Source of the DNA: Gammaproteobacteria bacterium
GTDB lineage: Bacteria; Pseudomonadota; Gammaproteobacteria; UBA6429; Thiohalophilaceae
Direction of reading: 5' to 3'
DNA length: 57,499 nt
Assembly (NCBI GenBank): GCA_026196045.1
Contig: JAPHRJ010000013.1
Location: 1 to 57,499 of the forward strand
Shown piece by piece: positions 27,985 to 36,655 of this stretch. Numbering within the stretch: position 1 is the stretch's first letter; each line of letters starts with the position of its first letter. The translations under genes were made by a program, and so were the position numbers. The notes beneath the pieces are model-generated. The model was given only the letters and a program-made list of their open reading frames with translations, did not search any database and was not told the origin of the DNA.

Positions 27985-29310
27985 ATGCAGTTATTTCAAT
28001 TTCGAGGCTACTTCTGGAAAATTCTCTCCTCCATGGGGATCGTATCTATTGGTCTCATGCTGATAGTACTGTTAACCCTGGCCTATTTTATGGTGGTTCC
28101 ACTTGGGCAACGGGCAACAGATGATCTCGCCAGCATCATTTCCCATGCGGCTGAAACCTGGAAAAATATGCCGCCTGTTGAGCGAAAGTTATTTGAGGAA
28201 AAAATGCGTATTAAGCACAGCCTCGTTTTAACAAGTGCCGATACCTCTTTGCCTGAATCAACAAGCATATTGCCATATCTATTTTTCCTGGAGACATCAT
28301 TGAAAAAAAAACTGGGAAAAGAAATCCACCTAATGACCAGTCTGGATGAAAAAGGCGAAGACTGGTTCTGGGCAGATGTCCCCATACAAAAGGAAGTACT
28401 GCGTTTTGGGTTTTCACGCTCACGTATTGGAGTAAAACCATCAACCGCTTTATTTGTTCTCCTGATGGCCGGGTTTTGTCTAACCTTTTTCACGGCATCT
28501 CTGCTCACATCCCGTCTGACCGTTACTATAGAACGCCTTTACCAGGCGGCACAATTAATCGGTAAAGGACAATGGCCTGACCCTGTTAAGGAGGAAGGTC
28601 CAGAAGAACTGGTTGTTCTTGCCAGGGAATTTAACCGAATGAATATTCAGGTAAGAGAATTACTCTCCAACCGAACGACTCTACTTGCCGGGATTTCACA
28701 CGACTTGCGAACCCCGCTGACTCAAATTCAGCTGGCTCTGGCAATGCTCCCCAACAATGGCGGAGATACCCAGCTAATGAATGGGATTCATCGTGATCTC
28801 GAGTCGGTTAACAAACTTATCGGGCAGGCTCTCCAGGTTAATCTGGAACTGGACAAGCCTGAAAAAGAGCCGGTACAGATTGCTGAACTACTGGATCATA
28901 TTATTGAAGGGGCTAGACATGGAAACCAGGTTATAGAATGGAGTTCTGATAAATCCTGCCGTTTTATACTGAATCCATTGGCATTCCAGCGCACCGTTAC
29001 AAACCTGCTGGAAAATGCGATACGTTACAGTGAAGGAAAACCAGTTAGTGTTGATTGCAACTGTGATGAAAATTCTCTCACTATACAGGTACTGGATCGA
29101 GGACCGGGCATTCCTCCCGAACAACGAGAAGAAGTGTTCCTGCCCTTTTTCAGACTGGAAAAATCCCGCAGTAGCGCGACAGGAGGAAGTGGCCTGGGAT
29201 TAGCGATTGTTCGTCAGCTAGCCGACACAAACGGCTGGACAGTAGAACTGCTGGAACGTGATGGTGGCGGAACCTGTGCCAGACTCACCATTCCAATTGA
29301 GCCACAATAA
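27985..29310 (+). CDS. EnvZ-type sensor histidine kinase
   Basis: A 441-residue inner-membrane kinase. Membrane helix 14-40, a periplasmic loop of about 110 residues, a second helix about 153-177, HAMP, then the H-box AGISHDLRTPLTQIQ with the phosphorylated histidine at about 239. N (NLLENAIRYS), G1 (DRGPGIPP), F and G2 (GGSGLGLAIVRQLA) boxes complete the ATP-binding domain. The ATG at 27985 is preferred over a TTG at 27940 inside the regulator gene. It stops two bases before the ksgA ATG, so ksgA appears to be translationally coupled to this kinase. Confidence 0.92.
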   Translation: MQLFQFRGYFWKILSSMGIVSIGLMLIVLLTLAYFMVVPLGQRATDDLASIISHAAETWKNMPPVERKLFEEKMRIKHSLVLTSADTSLPESTSILPYLFFLETSLKKKLGKEIHLMTSLDEKGEDWFWADVPIQKEVLRFGFSRSRIGVKPSTALFVLLMAGFCLTFFTASLLTSRLTVTIERLYQAAQLIGKGQWPDPVKEEGPEELVVLAREFNRMNIQVRELLSNRTTLLAGISHDLRTPLTQIQLALAMLPNNGGDTQLMNGIHRDLESVNKLIGQALQVNLELDKPEKEPVQIAELLDHIIEGARHGNQVIEWSSDKSCRFILNPLAFQRTVTNLLENAIRYSEGKPVSVDCNCDENSLTIQVLDRGPGIPPEQREEVFLPFFRLEKSRSSATGGSGLGLAIVRQLADTNGWTVELLERDGGGTCARLTIPIEPQ

Positions 29311-29311
29311 T

Positions 29312-30115
29312 ATGGGTAACCCATTGAATCACCGTCCCCGGAAAAGATTCGGCCAGAATTTCTTACAGGATCAACATGTCATTCAGCGGATTGTTCATAG
29401 CATCCAGCCCCGAGAAGGCCAGCATCTGGTTGAAATTGGCCCCGGTCAGGGAGCCATCACCATTCCGGTACTGGAAGCCGTGGGTGAAATGGATGTGATA
29501 GAGCTGGATCGGGATTTAATTGAACCACTTCAGCAGAAACTTGGCCGTTACGGTCAACCCACTATTCATCAGGCTGATGCTCTGAAATTTGATTTCTGTG
29601 GCCTGCGTAAAGACACGAATAAAAAACTGCGTGTCATCGGCAACCTGCCTTACAACATATCCACCCCGCTGTTATTTCACCTGATGGAACAGGCCGCCTG
29701 TATTGAAGACATGCATTTCATGCTGCAAAAAGAAGTGGTAGAGCGCATGGTCGCCAGTCCCGGAAGCAAAGACTATGGCCGCCTGAGCGTGATGCTGGCC
29801 TATCATTGTGAAGCACAAATGTTATTTGTAGTTGGCCCCGATGCCTTCCACCCTCCACCCAAAGTGGACTCAGCCATTGTACGTTTGCTGCCACATCCCC
29901 GGCCCCCGGTAGAACTCACTGATCCGGAGATTTTCTCTAAAGTCGTGAGTCAGTCTTTTTCCCAACGCCGCAAGACTCTGCGCAATAATCTAAAAGGCAT
30001 GCTCGATGCGGAAGCAATACAACAACTGGGCATTGATCCCGGTATTCGTGCCGAACAACTGCATCTGGAAGAGTTTGCCCGATTAGCGAATGCTGTTGCA
30101 GCTAACCTGGAATAA
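29312..30115 (+). CDS. ksgA: 16S rRNA adenine dimethyltransferase
   Basis: Dimethylates two adjacent adenines in helix 45 of 16S rRNA late in small-subunit assembly. The 267 residues match E. coli KsgA/RsmA (273): KRFGQNFLQD, the SAM motif LVEIGPGQGAITIPVL, the catalytic NLPYNIS, and KVDSAIVRL. The ATG at 29312 gives the family N-terminus. It follows the histidine-kinase stop after one base, so expression may depend on the two-component operon, an unusual position for this housekeeping gene. Confidence 0.96.
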   Translation: MGNPLNHRPRKRFGQNFLQDQHVIQRIVHSIQPREGQHLVEIGPGQGAITIPVLEAVGEMDVIELDRDLIEPLQQKLGRYGQPTIHQADALKFDFCGLRKDTNKKLRVIGNLPYNISTPLLFHLMEQAACIEDMHFMLQKEVVERMVASPGSKDYGRLSVMLAYHCEAQMLFVVGPDAFHPPPKVDSAIVRLLPHPRPPVELTDPEIFSKVVSQSFSQRRKTLRNNLKGMLDAEAIQQLGIDPGIRAEQLHLEEFARLANAVAANLE

Positions 30116-30237
30116 TATCAAACCTGTACCCGGCTGCCTTCGCGTCGATAAATACGCGAAATGTGACCTCATCCTTCTGTAAATGCTAAGTTTTATGGCC
30201 ATTTGGCCGCTAAACTGTGCAGGAGGAATGCCTCACC

Positions 30238-32049
30238 ATGGCACAACTGGATGAGAATAATGCCCTGTTAATTTACCGGGTCGGCCCGGTATTGTCTTGC
30301 GCCCCCACCCGGGTGGTCGAAACTATTATTTCGCCTCCTGCTCTCACTCATCCCCCAGGTACCAGCAATGCCCATCCCGGAATTTTCAAACATGGTTCAA
30401 AACTGGTACATGCTATCGACGTACGAGTGCTATTTGGTGTCGAAGAAAAAGACTGGGTCAAACCCGGGCGTATTGTTATTGCTGAATTTGAGCAACGCCA
30501 CTATGGTTTTTGGGTCGATCAGATTATTGATGTCATCAAGCAACCAGAAAAGGGTTGGGGGCAACTCTCCGCACATTTAAGCGGGGGTGTATTTACGCGT
30601 ACCCTGACACTGGATTCCAAAATCCATTTATATGCCGAATTTGAAAAACTGCAACAGGTCAAACAAACTGGATTCCTTCGTCCGTATATAGAACATCTGG
30701 AGCAGGAACAAAAACAGCAAAAGATACAGGCTGAATCAACGACAGCGACAAACACTAAACCCGCTCTCAAGACAAACTCAGCGGATAGCTTAACTCCAAA
30801 GCCTGTTCAACAGTCTATCGATGTATCAGCTGATACACAGACAGCTAACAACGATGCATCCACGGTTGTAACTCCTGATAAGAGTAAAACCAAACCAGCA
30901 ACGAAGAAGGCTCACCACACAGCAGCACCTGCCACACAAGCCAGATCCATAACAACAGATACAGCAGATATAAATGCAAGCGTCACTCAAGACCACCAAA
31001 CCAGATCAGCCTCCACACACCAGACAGCAACAGCCAGCCATCTGAAAACAAACGAAGTCAAAACTATCACGCAGCAACACAACAGCGCAAAGACAGGAAG
31101 TGGTGAAAAAAATAAACATCATACATTGCTTCAATCAGAGAAAATTAAAAGCACCTCAGAAACACTCACACCAGCACATACCCGCAAACCTGCTGGTCAA
31201 CTCGGTACTACAGAAAGAACAATACACCCTTCACAGGGAACGCACCGGCAAGAACAAAACGCCAGCATCGAGGGAAAAATCAGGGAACCAACATTCGATC
31301 ACAGTGATATGTCCAGGCAGTCTGCTGAATTTGAATCTACTGTTTATTCATCATATTCGGAACATACATCGACGAATCAAACCGATACGGAAAACAATAA
31401 TACTGGCCTGATAGTATTTATGTTGGCACTGTTTTTAGTAGCAATCGCTGGTGGTGGGTATTACTTCTGGCCAGAAGAAAAGAAGTCAAACCAAATTATT
31501 TCTCAAAATACAAATAGTACGACTGTTAATAATACGCCAGCACCCCAACCCAGCAATATCAATCAGGAATTAACTCAAAAAGAAGATCACACCAATGAGG
31601 TTCAGCCGTATCATGCAAGCATTGCCAAAAAGGATGATGAACTTACGATTGTTATTACAACACCCGAAAACGAAAATGCGCTTAAATTCAATGCTGATGA
31701 AGTGAATGAGAAAGTGACGGATTCAGGTTTAATCTCAGGTGAAAAGACTCAAAGTGCAGATACTGAACCTGCTACAGAACAATTCAATTCAGGTACTCGC
31801 TCAAACCATGAAAATGAACCCTATAATCAAACAATATCCGCCACACTTCCAACAACCATAACAAAGGAAATAGTCCATATCGTTGTTAAAGGCGATACCC
31901 TCTGGCATATCACAGAACGTTATATCCATAACCCTTTCCGTTATCCAGAACTGGCACGATTAAATAAAATAAAAAATCCAGACTTAATTTACCCCGGTAA
32001 CAGGGTGAGAATTATTCAAATCCTCACTCCACGTGCAGAAAATGACTAA
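30238..32049 (+). CDS. CheW-like / transmembrane / LysM fusion protein
   Basis: A 603-residue protein of unusual architecture. Residues about 8-140 resemble a CheW scaffold domain (LLIYRVGPVLSCAP, VHAIDVRVLFGVEE, RIVIAEFEQRHYGFWVDQI). A long low-complexity Thr/Gln/Ser/His-rich linker follows (about 150-388), then one membrane helix (LIVFMLALFLVAIAGGGYYF, 391-410), a second disordered stretch and a C-terminal LysM (about 545-594: VVKGDTLWHITERY to LIYPGNRVRI). The predicted topology puts CheW in the cytoplasm and LysM on peptidoglycan. The ATG at 30238 has an AGGAGG upstream; the frame is open to 30217. It lies between ksgA and apaG, next to a ComFB gene. Function unknown. Confidence 0.82.
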   Translation: MAQLDENNALLIYRVGPVLSCAPTRVVETIISPPALTHPPGTSNAHPGIFKHGSKLVHAIDVRVLFGVEEKDWVKPGRIVIAEFEQRHYGFWVDQIIDVIKQPEKGWGQLSAHLSGGVFTRTLTLDSKIHLYAEFEKLQQVKQTGFLRPYIEHLEQEQKQQKIQAESTTATNTKPALKTNSADSLTPKPVQQSIDVSADTQTANNDASTVVTPDKSKTKPATKKAHHTAAPATQARSITTDTADINASVTQDHQTRSASTHQTATASHLKTNEVKTITQQHNSAKTGSGEKNKHHTLLQSEKIKSTSETLTPAHTRKPAGQLGTTERTIHPSQGTHRQEQNASIEGKIREPTFDHSDMSRQSAEFESTVYSSYSEHTSTNQTDTENNNTGLIVFMLALFLVAIAGGGYYFWPEEKKSNQIISQNTNSTTVNNTPAPQPSNINQELTQKEDHTNEVQPYHASIAKKDDELTIVITTPENENALKFNADEVNEKVTDSGLISGEKTQSADTEPATEQFNSGTRSNHENEPYNQTISATLPTTITKEIVHIVVKGDTLWHITERYIHNPFRYPELARLNKIKNPDLIYPGNRVRIIQILTPRAEND

Positions 32050-32155
32050 ACACCCTTTAATTTTAATGCTTTAAAACCATAATAAAAGTTATTCTTTTTT
32101 AATGCATCATATTCAGAATGCCGATAATATAATTACAACTCTAGGAGTAAAAACC

Positions 32156-32428
32156 ATGGATTTCGCAAGTGTTCACAATTTTCACGAACAACTGGTCCTG
32201 GATAAACTAGCCGTCCTCAGTACCACTGAGTTATCCGATCTGGACGAAGACATACTTTCCGATATTGCCTGTGTTGCCTTAAATCAGCTACCTGCTCATT
32301 ATGTACGTTATAATGTCGACCTGTTATTTTACATGCCAATTTCTGAACGCGAAAAAATGAATGCGGCCGTGGACAATGCCGTGAATGAAGCCATTGAATT
32401 TGTTCGTCAGCACAAGAATAAAGAATAA
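32156..32428 (+). CDS. ComFB-family protein
   Basis: A 90-residue cytoplasmic protein matching the 'late competence development ComFB' family: VHNFHEQLVLDKLAVL, then DEDILSDIACVALNQLPAHYVRYNVDLLFYM. Family members in cyanobacteria have been reported as c-di-GMP receptors, so a second-messenger role is plausible here. A good ribosome site (AGGAG) precedes the ATG at 32156; the upstream ATG at 32102 would add an unrelated leader. It lies between the CheW-LysM gene and apaG, on the same strand. Confidence 0.82.
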   Translation: MDFASVHNFHEQLVLDKLAVLSTTELSDLDEDILSDIACVALNQLPAHYVRYNVDLLFYMPISEREKMNAAVDNAVNEAIEFVRQHKNKE

Positions 32429-32462
32429 TGTTTTTAGATTTTATGTTGGACTTTGAAAAAGT

Positions 32463-32849
32463 ATGAATACCGAAGCACAGGAATATAATACCGATATACA
32501 TATCGAGACCCAGTATATTAGCGAACAGTCTGATCCAGACAATGAGCGCTTTGTTTTTTCTTATACCGTAACCATCAAAAACAATGGCAGTGTGCCAGCA
32601 AAATTATTACGTCGTCACTGGATCATTACCGATGCCAATGGCAATGTGCAGGAAGTCGAAGGTGAAGGAGTTGTTGGTGAACAGCCTCACTTAAAACCTG
32701 GAGAAGGTTTTCGCTACACCAGTGGCACAGTCTTACCGACTCCTGTCGGTAGTATGCAGGGAGAGTACAAAATGGTTACCGATGAAGGTGTCGAGTTTGA
32801 CGCAGCAATACTCCCTTTCACCCTTTCCAAACCCAATATGCTGCACTAA
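32463..32849 (+). CDS. apaG: ApaG (DUF525) protein
   Basis: A 128-residue fibronectin-III-like fold protein, partner gene of apaH in many Proteobacteria. Family stretches: YISEQSDPDNERFVFSYTVT, LLRRHWIITDANG, VVGEQPHLKPGEGFRYTSG and MQGEYKMV. Its biochemical role is not settled; ApaG domains bind nucleotides or pyrophosphate in some reports. It keeps its usual place between ksgA and apaH, although extra genes have been inserted on both sides. Confidence 0.95.
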   Translation: MNTEAQEYNTDIHIETQYISEQSDPDNERFVFSYTVTIKNNGSVPAKLLRRHWIITDANGNVQEVEGEGVVGEQPHLKPGEGFRYTSGTVLPTPVGSMQGEYKMVTDEGVEFDAAILPFTLSKPNMLH

Positions 32850-32874
32850 TAAAATAGCATTAGTCATTCAGACC

Positions 32875-33477
32875 ATGTCGCTGAAACACAGCTACACTTT
32901 TTTATCACCAATTTATGATCTGCTGGTAAAGCCAGCATTTCATGATGTCCGCCAAAAATATCTGCAACAGTATCATCCAGAAAAAGAGGACACAGTATTA
33001 ATAGTGGGCATCGGAACAGGCCTGGATATCCCTCATCTACCTGAGAATCCCCGATATATTGGAGTGGATCTAACGCCAGCTATGCTAAATTATGCAAAAC
33101 AATATTCAGCTCAACGTTCAGATATTGTTTTGCACTGTGGCAATGCCATGCGTCTCCCCTATGCTGAAAGCCGATTTGATACGATTATTATGCATTTGAT
33201 CCTTGCTGTGGTACCCAATCCACAAATGGCGCTGGATGAAGCGGCCCGTGTCCTTAAACCTGGAGGACAAATTCTGATCCTGGACAAGTTTCTTCGTCCC
33301 GGCCAGTTCGCCCCCGTACGCCGTTTAATCAGTTTTCTTTCTCGCCATCTGGCAACACGTACTGATGTTACATTTGAACCTTTGCTGGCACAGAGACCTG
33401 ATCTCAAACTCCTGCATGATGAAGCCGCCATGGCCAGTGGCTGGTTTCGGTACATCAAACTTGAAAAAACTGAATAA
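32875..33477 (+). CDS. Class I SAM-dependent methyltransferase
   Basis: A 200-residue enzyme. The N-terminus HSYTFLSPIYDLLVKPAFHDVR resembles phospholipid or ubiquinone/menaquinone-type methyltransferases. SAM motifs: VLIVGIGTGLDIPHLP, IGVDLTPAML, DTIIMHLILAVVPNP and LKPGGQILILDKF. This pattern resembles PmtA-type phosphatidylethanolamine N-methyltransferases, but the substrate is uncertain. The ATG at 32875 is chosen from family alignment; the open frame extends back into apaG. It sits between apaG and apaH, which are normally adjacent. Confidence 0.78.
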   Translation: MSLKHSYTFLSPIYDLLVKPAFHDVRQKYLQQYHPEKEDTVLIVGIGTGLDIPHLPENPRYIGVDLTPAMLNYAKQYSAQRSDIVLHCGNAMRLPYAESRFDTIIMHLILAVVPNPQMALDEAARVLKPGGQILILDKFLRPGQFAPVRRLISFLSRHLATRTDVTFEPLLAQRPDLKLLHDEAAMASGWFRYIKLEKTE

Positions 33478-33564
33478 CACAGAAATTTGTTTAACTGGCC
33501 ACAATTGCAAGCCAAAGCCGTTTATACTCTCTTTTTTTAGCATCGTTTAATTCAGGAAGTGGCT

Positions 33565-34416
33565 ATGGCTGTTTATGCAATCGGTGATCTTCAAGGCTGT
33601 TGTGATGATCTTCAACGTTTGTTGGACAAAATTAAATTTGATCCTCGAAAGGATAAAATCTGGCTAGTCGGTGATCTCATTAGCCGTGGACCACAATCTC
33701 TGGAAACCCTTCGCTATCTCATTTCATTAGGTGATGCCGTCATCTCTGTACTCGGTAATCATGACCTGCATATGCTTGCTGTTGATGCTGGCGTGAAAAC
33801 CACCAAAGACCCCAGCTTGCATGACATCCTGAATGCAAAGGATCGTCGTGAACTAATGGACTGGCTACGTCGTCATCCTTTGATTCATTACGATAAAAAA
33901 TTAGACTACACCATGGTCCATGCTGGTATTTATCCAAAATGGTCACTAAAACAGGCTCAGCAATATGCCAGTGAACTTGAAGCCATTTTACAGAGTGACA
34001 ACTACCTGGACTTTTTTGAACACATGTATGGCAATAAGCCTATACAGTGGTCGGATGATCTGGAGGGCTGGGATCGTTTGCGTTTTATCTGTAATAGCTT
34101 TACCCGTATGCGATTTGCTAATGCAGAAGGTAAGCTGGATTTTGAGACTAAAGGTTCCATTGGTAATCAGGCTAAATCCTATATGCCCTGGTATGATGTT
34201 CCAAAACGTAAAGCAAAAAAAAACCGAATTATCTTTGGCCACTGGTCAACCCTGAGCCTGACAGAAAATGTTGAGGATCAACATAAGCATAATGTCTATG
34301 CTATTGATACAGGTTGTATCTGGGGCGGAAAGTTAACCGCTTTACGCATCGATATTCCTGAAGCTAAATACATTAGATTAGATTGCCCGGCACATCGAGA
34401 AGCAAAATCATGTTAA
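33565..34416 (+). CDS. apaH: Bis(5'-nucleosyl)-tetraphosphatase, symmetrical
   Basis: Splits Ap4A into two ADP and can remove Np4 caps from RNA. The 283 residues carry the phosphoesterase motifs YAIGDLQGCCDDL, VGDLISRGP, LGNHDLHML, VHAGIYPKW and the C-terminal IFGHWSTL and IDTGCIWGGKLTALR. The ATG at 33565 follows CAGGAAG at good spacing and gives the family N-terminus; a GTG two codons earlier is possible. It is the last gene of the lptD-to-apaH block. Confidence 0.96.
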   Translation: MAVYAIGDLQGCCDDLQRLLDKIKFDPRKDKIWLVGDLISRGPQSLETLRYLISLGDAVISVLGNHDLHMLAVDAGVKTTKDPSLHDILNAKDRRELMDWLRRHPLIHYDKKLDYTMVHAGIYPKWSLKQAQQYASELEAILQSDNYLDFFEHMYGNKPIQWSDDLEGWDRLRFICNSFTRMRFANAEGKLDFETKGSIGNQAKSYMPWYDVPKRKAKKNRIIFGHWSTLSLTENVEDQHKHNVYAIDTGCIWGGKLTALRIDIPEAKYIRLDCPAHREAKSC

Positions 34417-34467
34417 GTATCTGAAAACTTATTTTTATTAAAAACGACTTCCCATTTATATAACGTA

Positions 34468-34710
34468 ATGTTACTTGCTCTCATAGAAATAAATCACCCA
34501 AAATACTCTGTTGCCAAAATCTGGGTCAACACCACTGATACGGATAAGGCAAAACAAAACGCTTTGAAAAAATTAGCTCAGGACGATATTGAGGTAGTAT
34601 CAATACTTGATATTGTAGAAACAGACCGAAGTGACTATTTCGCACCCTGTACTAGCCTGGATACTTTTGATCGTGCAGAACATGAAGGGATTGCTGTTTT
34701 ATTATCTTAG
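34468..34710 (+). CDS. Small uncharacterised protein
   Basis: An 80-residue soluble protein I do not recognise. The pattern is one beta-strand (LLALIEINHP), a KIWVNTTDTDKAKQNALKKL helix-containing middle, a second strand (IEVVSILDIVE) and an acidic C-terminal half, suggesting a small alpha/beta fold. No signal peptide, cysteine motif or membrane segment. It follows apaH by 51 bases and converges on the rhodanese gene. Confidence 0.5.
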   Translation: MLLALIEINHPKYSVAKIWVNTTDTDKAKQNALKKLAQDDIEVVSILDIVETDRSDYFAPCTSLDTFDRAEHEGIAVLLS

Positions 34711-34725
34711 TATTAAGGCTATTAA

Positions 34726-35169
34726 CTAAAACTCAAACGTATATCCAGCCGCTTCCCAATCTGCGGTTGTCATATCTACTGCGGTAACATTCTTTAAGCC
34801 AAGTGAAGTTAGTGATTTAGCCGCCAGAGCAGAACGCCCACTTAATCTACAATAGAGATAAATTTGTTGATCTTTATTAATTTTTTCCGGGAAACCCAGC
34901 TGTTTCCATATTCTAAATTCAATCAATCCGCGGGGGATGTTTATAGCCCCCTTAATATAACCGTTATAGTACTCATGAGGCTCACGCACATCGATAATTA
35001 AGGCATCACCCGGATTATCAACAACACGTTTAAACGCTTTTATATCAATCAGTTTGACTGATTGCTTGGTAGCCTTAACCATTTGATCTACTTCGGGAGG
35101 CCAGTTAGCCGCAAAGGAAATGAGTGGCAACAGGAATAAGGACAATAACAGGAACTGTCGTTTCATCAA
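34726..35169 (-). CDS. Exported rhodanese-like domain protein
   Basis: A 147-residue single-domain rhodanese with a signal peptide (RQFLLLSLFLLPLISFAAN). The domain has DALIIDVREPHEYYNGYIKGAINIPRG (read in parts) and the active-site loop LYCRLSGRSALAA with a catalytic cysteine, so sulfurtransferase activity in the periplasm is plausible. Physiological sulfur donor and acceptor are unknown. It lies 39 bases downstream of folA on the same strand. Confidence 0.88.
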   Translation of the reverse strand: MMKRQFLLLSLFLLPLISFAANWPPEVDQMVKATKQSVKLIDIKAFKRVVDNPGDALIIDVREPHEYYNGYIKGAINIPRGLIEFRIWKQLGFPEKINKDQQIYLYCRLSGRSALAAKSLTSLGLKNVTAVDMTTADWEAAGYTFEF

Positions 35170-35208
35170 TATTCTCCAAAAAGAATAAACTAAGGTGTGA
35201 TTAGTACC

Positions 35209-35718
35209 TTATGATTTTCGTTCAAAGATTACAAAACTATGTGGATGCAGATTTTTTTCATCAATCTGATGATCTTCTCGGCTGACTTCCTGCCATTCTG
35301 AAAGATTAAATTCAGGGAACCAGGCATCACCCTCTACCTTGGTATGCACAAAAGTCAGATACATGCGTTGAGCCTGTGGCAACATTTGCTCATAAAATGA
35401 TGCTCCCCCTATGATCATGATCTCATCGACTGCTGCAGCAGACTGCAGGGCTTCTTCAATGGTATGCGCCACAATACAGCCTTCTGCACTATAGTTTTGA
35501 TCCCGGGTAATAATAATATTTGTACGGCCTGGCAGTGGTTTAGCACCAAAGGATTCAAAAGTCTTACGTCCCATGATGATAGGTTTACCCATAGTTTGCT
35601 GGCGAAACCATTTCATATCATTGGGCAATTTCCACGGCAGGCTGTTATCAATACCAATAACCCGCTCTTCAGTCATGGCGGCGATTAAGGAAATAACGGG
35701 TTGTACTTTATTATTCAT
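35209..35718 (-). CDS. folA: Dihydrofolate reductase
   Basis: NADPH-dependent reduction of dihydrofolate; recycles the cofactor oxidised by ThyA, encoded just upstream. The 169 residues show ISLIAAMTEERVIGIDNSLPW, WKLPNDMKWF with the catalytic aspartate, GRKTFESFG, LPGRTNIIITRD and MIIGGASFYEQ. Length agrees with chromosomal DHFRs (about 160). It is separated from thyA by about 140 bases containing no other gene. Confidence 0.96.
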   Translation of the reverse strand: MNNKVQPVISLIAAMTEERVIGIDNSLPWKLPNDMKWFRQQTMGKPIIMGRKTFESFGAKPLPGRTNIIITRDQNYSAEGCIVAHTIEEALQSAAAVDEIMIIGGASFYEQMLPQAQRMYLTFVHTKVEGDAWFPEFNLSEWQEVSREDHQIDEKNLHPHSFVIFERKS

Positions 35719-35860
35719 TATCTTTTTTTCAATTCGCTAGCTGTCTTCTAAAAAAGAGTTTAGGTGCTTACAGACAAGGCGGGAACTAACAAAAAAACGG
35801 AGTTTACGCATAGTAAGTATTTTAAGTGAGCTCTGATTAATTCCGCCGTTTGCGGTGCGG

Positions 35861-36655
35861 TTAAACCGCAACAGGAGCCTTAATATGTGGATGAAACTCA
35901 TAATTCATTAATTCAAAATCATCAAAACAAAAATCAAAAATACTGTTCACATCTGGATTTATATTCATGGTGGGTAATGAATACGGTGTACGTGATAGCT
36001 GTTCTTCAACCTGTTCCATATGATTTGAATATAGATGTGCATCACCCAACGTATGAACAAAGTCACCTACTTTTAGCCCTGTCACCTGGGCGATCATCAT
36101 GGTCAACAATGCATAGGAAGCTATATTGAAGGGAACACCCAGAAAAATATCCGCACTGCGTTGATAGAGCTGGCAGGACAGGCGTCCTTCAGCCACATAA
36201 AACTGAAAGAATGCATGGCAGGGAGGCAAGGCCATGTTATCGATTTCACCCACATTCCAGGCACTGACGATCAAACGACGAGAATCAGGATTATTTTTGA
36301 TTTGATCAACGACCTGGGTGATCTGATCTATATGACGGCCATCCGCAGCAGGCCAGGAACGCCACTGGGAACCATAAACCGGCCCAAGCTCTCCATTCTC
36401 ATCGGCCCATTCATCCCAGATCGAAACACCATTATCCTTCAGGTACTGGATATTGGTATCCCCTTTCAGGAACCACAGCAGTTCATGAAGAATGGAACGC
36501 AGATGGCACTTCTTGGTTGTTACCAGAGGAAAACCATCTGCCAGATTAAAGCGCATTTGATAACCAAATACACTTACCGTACCGGTACCGGTTCTATCCT
36601 CTTTGCGAACGCCACTGTCTCTGACATGGCGCATCAGATCCAGGTATTGTTTCAC
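35861..36655 (-). CDS. thyA: Thymidylate synthase
   Basis: Makes dTMP from dUMP with methylene-tetrahydrofolate. With the GTG at 36655 the protein is 264 residues, exactly the E. coli length, and begins [10 protein letters not shown] as in the family. This start overlaps the upstream TGA as GTGA, indicating translational coupling. An in-frame GTG at 36676 is less likely. Key motifs: [20 protein letters not shown], the catalytic cysteine in [32 protein letters not shown] and HIYSNH-like HLYSNHMEQ. Confidence 0.96.
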   Translation of the reverse strand: MKQYLDLMRHVRDSGVRKEDRTGTGTVSVFGYQMRFNLADGFPLVTTKKCHLRSILHELLWFLKGDTNIQYLKDNGVSIWDEWADENGELGPVYGSQWRSWPAADGRHIDQITQVVDQIKNNPDSRRLIVSAWNVGEIDNMALPPCHAFFQFYVAEGRLSCQLYQRSADIFLGVPFNIASYALLTMMIAQVTGLKVGDFVHTLGDAHLYSNHMEQVEEQLSRTPYSLPTMNINPDVNSIFDFCFDDFELMNYEFHPHIKAPVAV

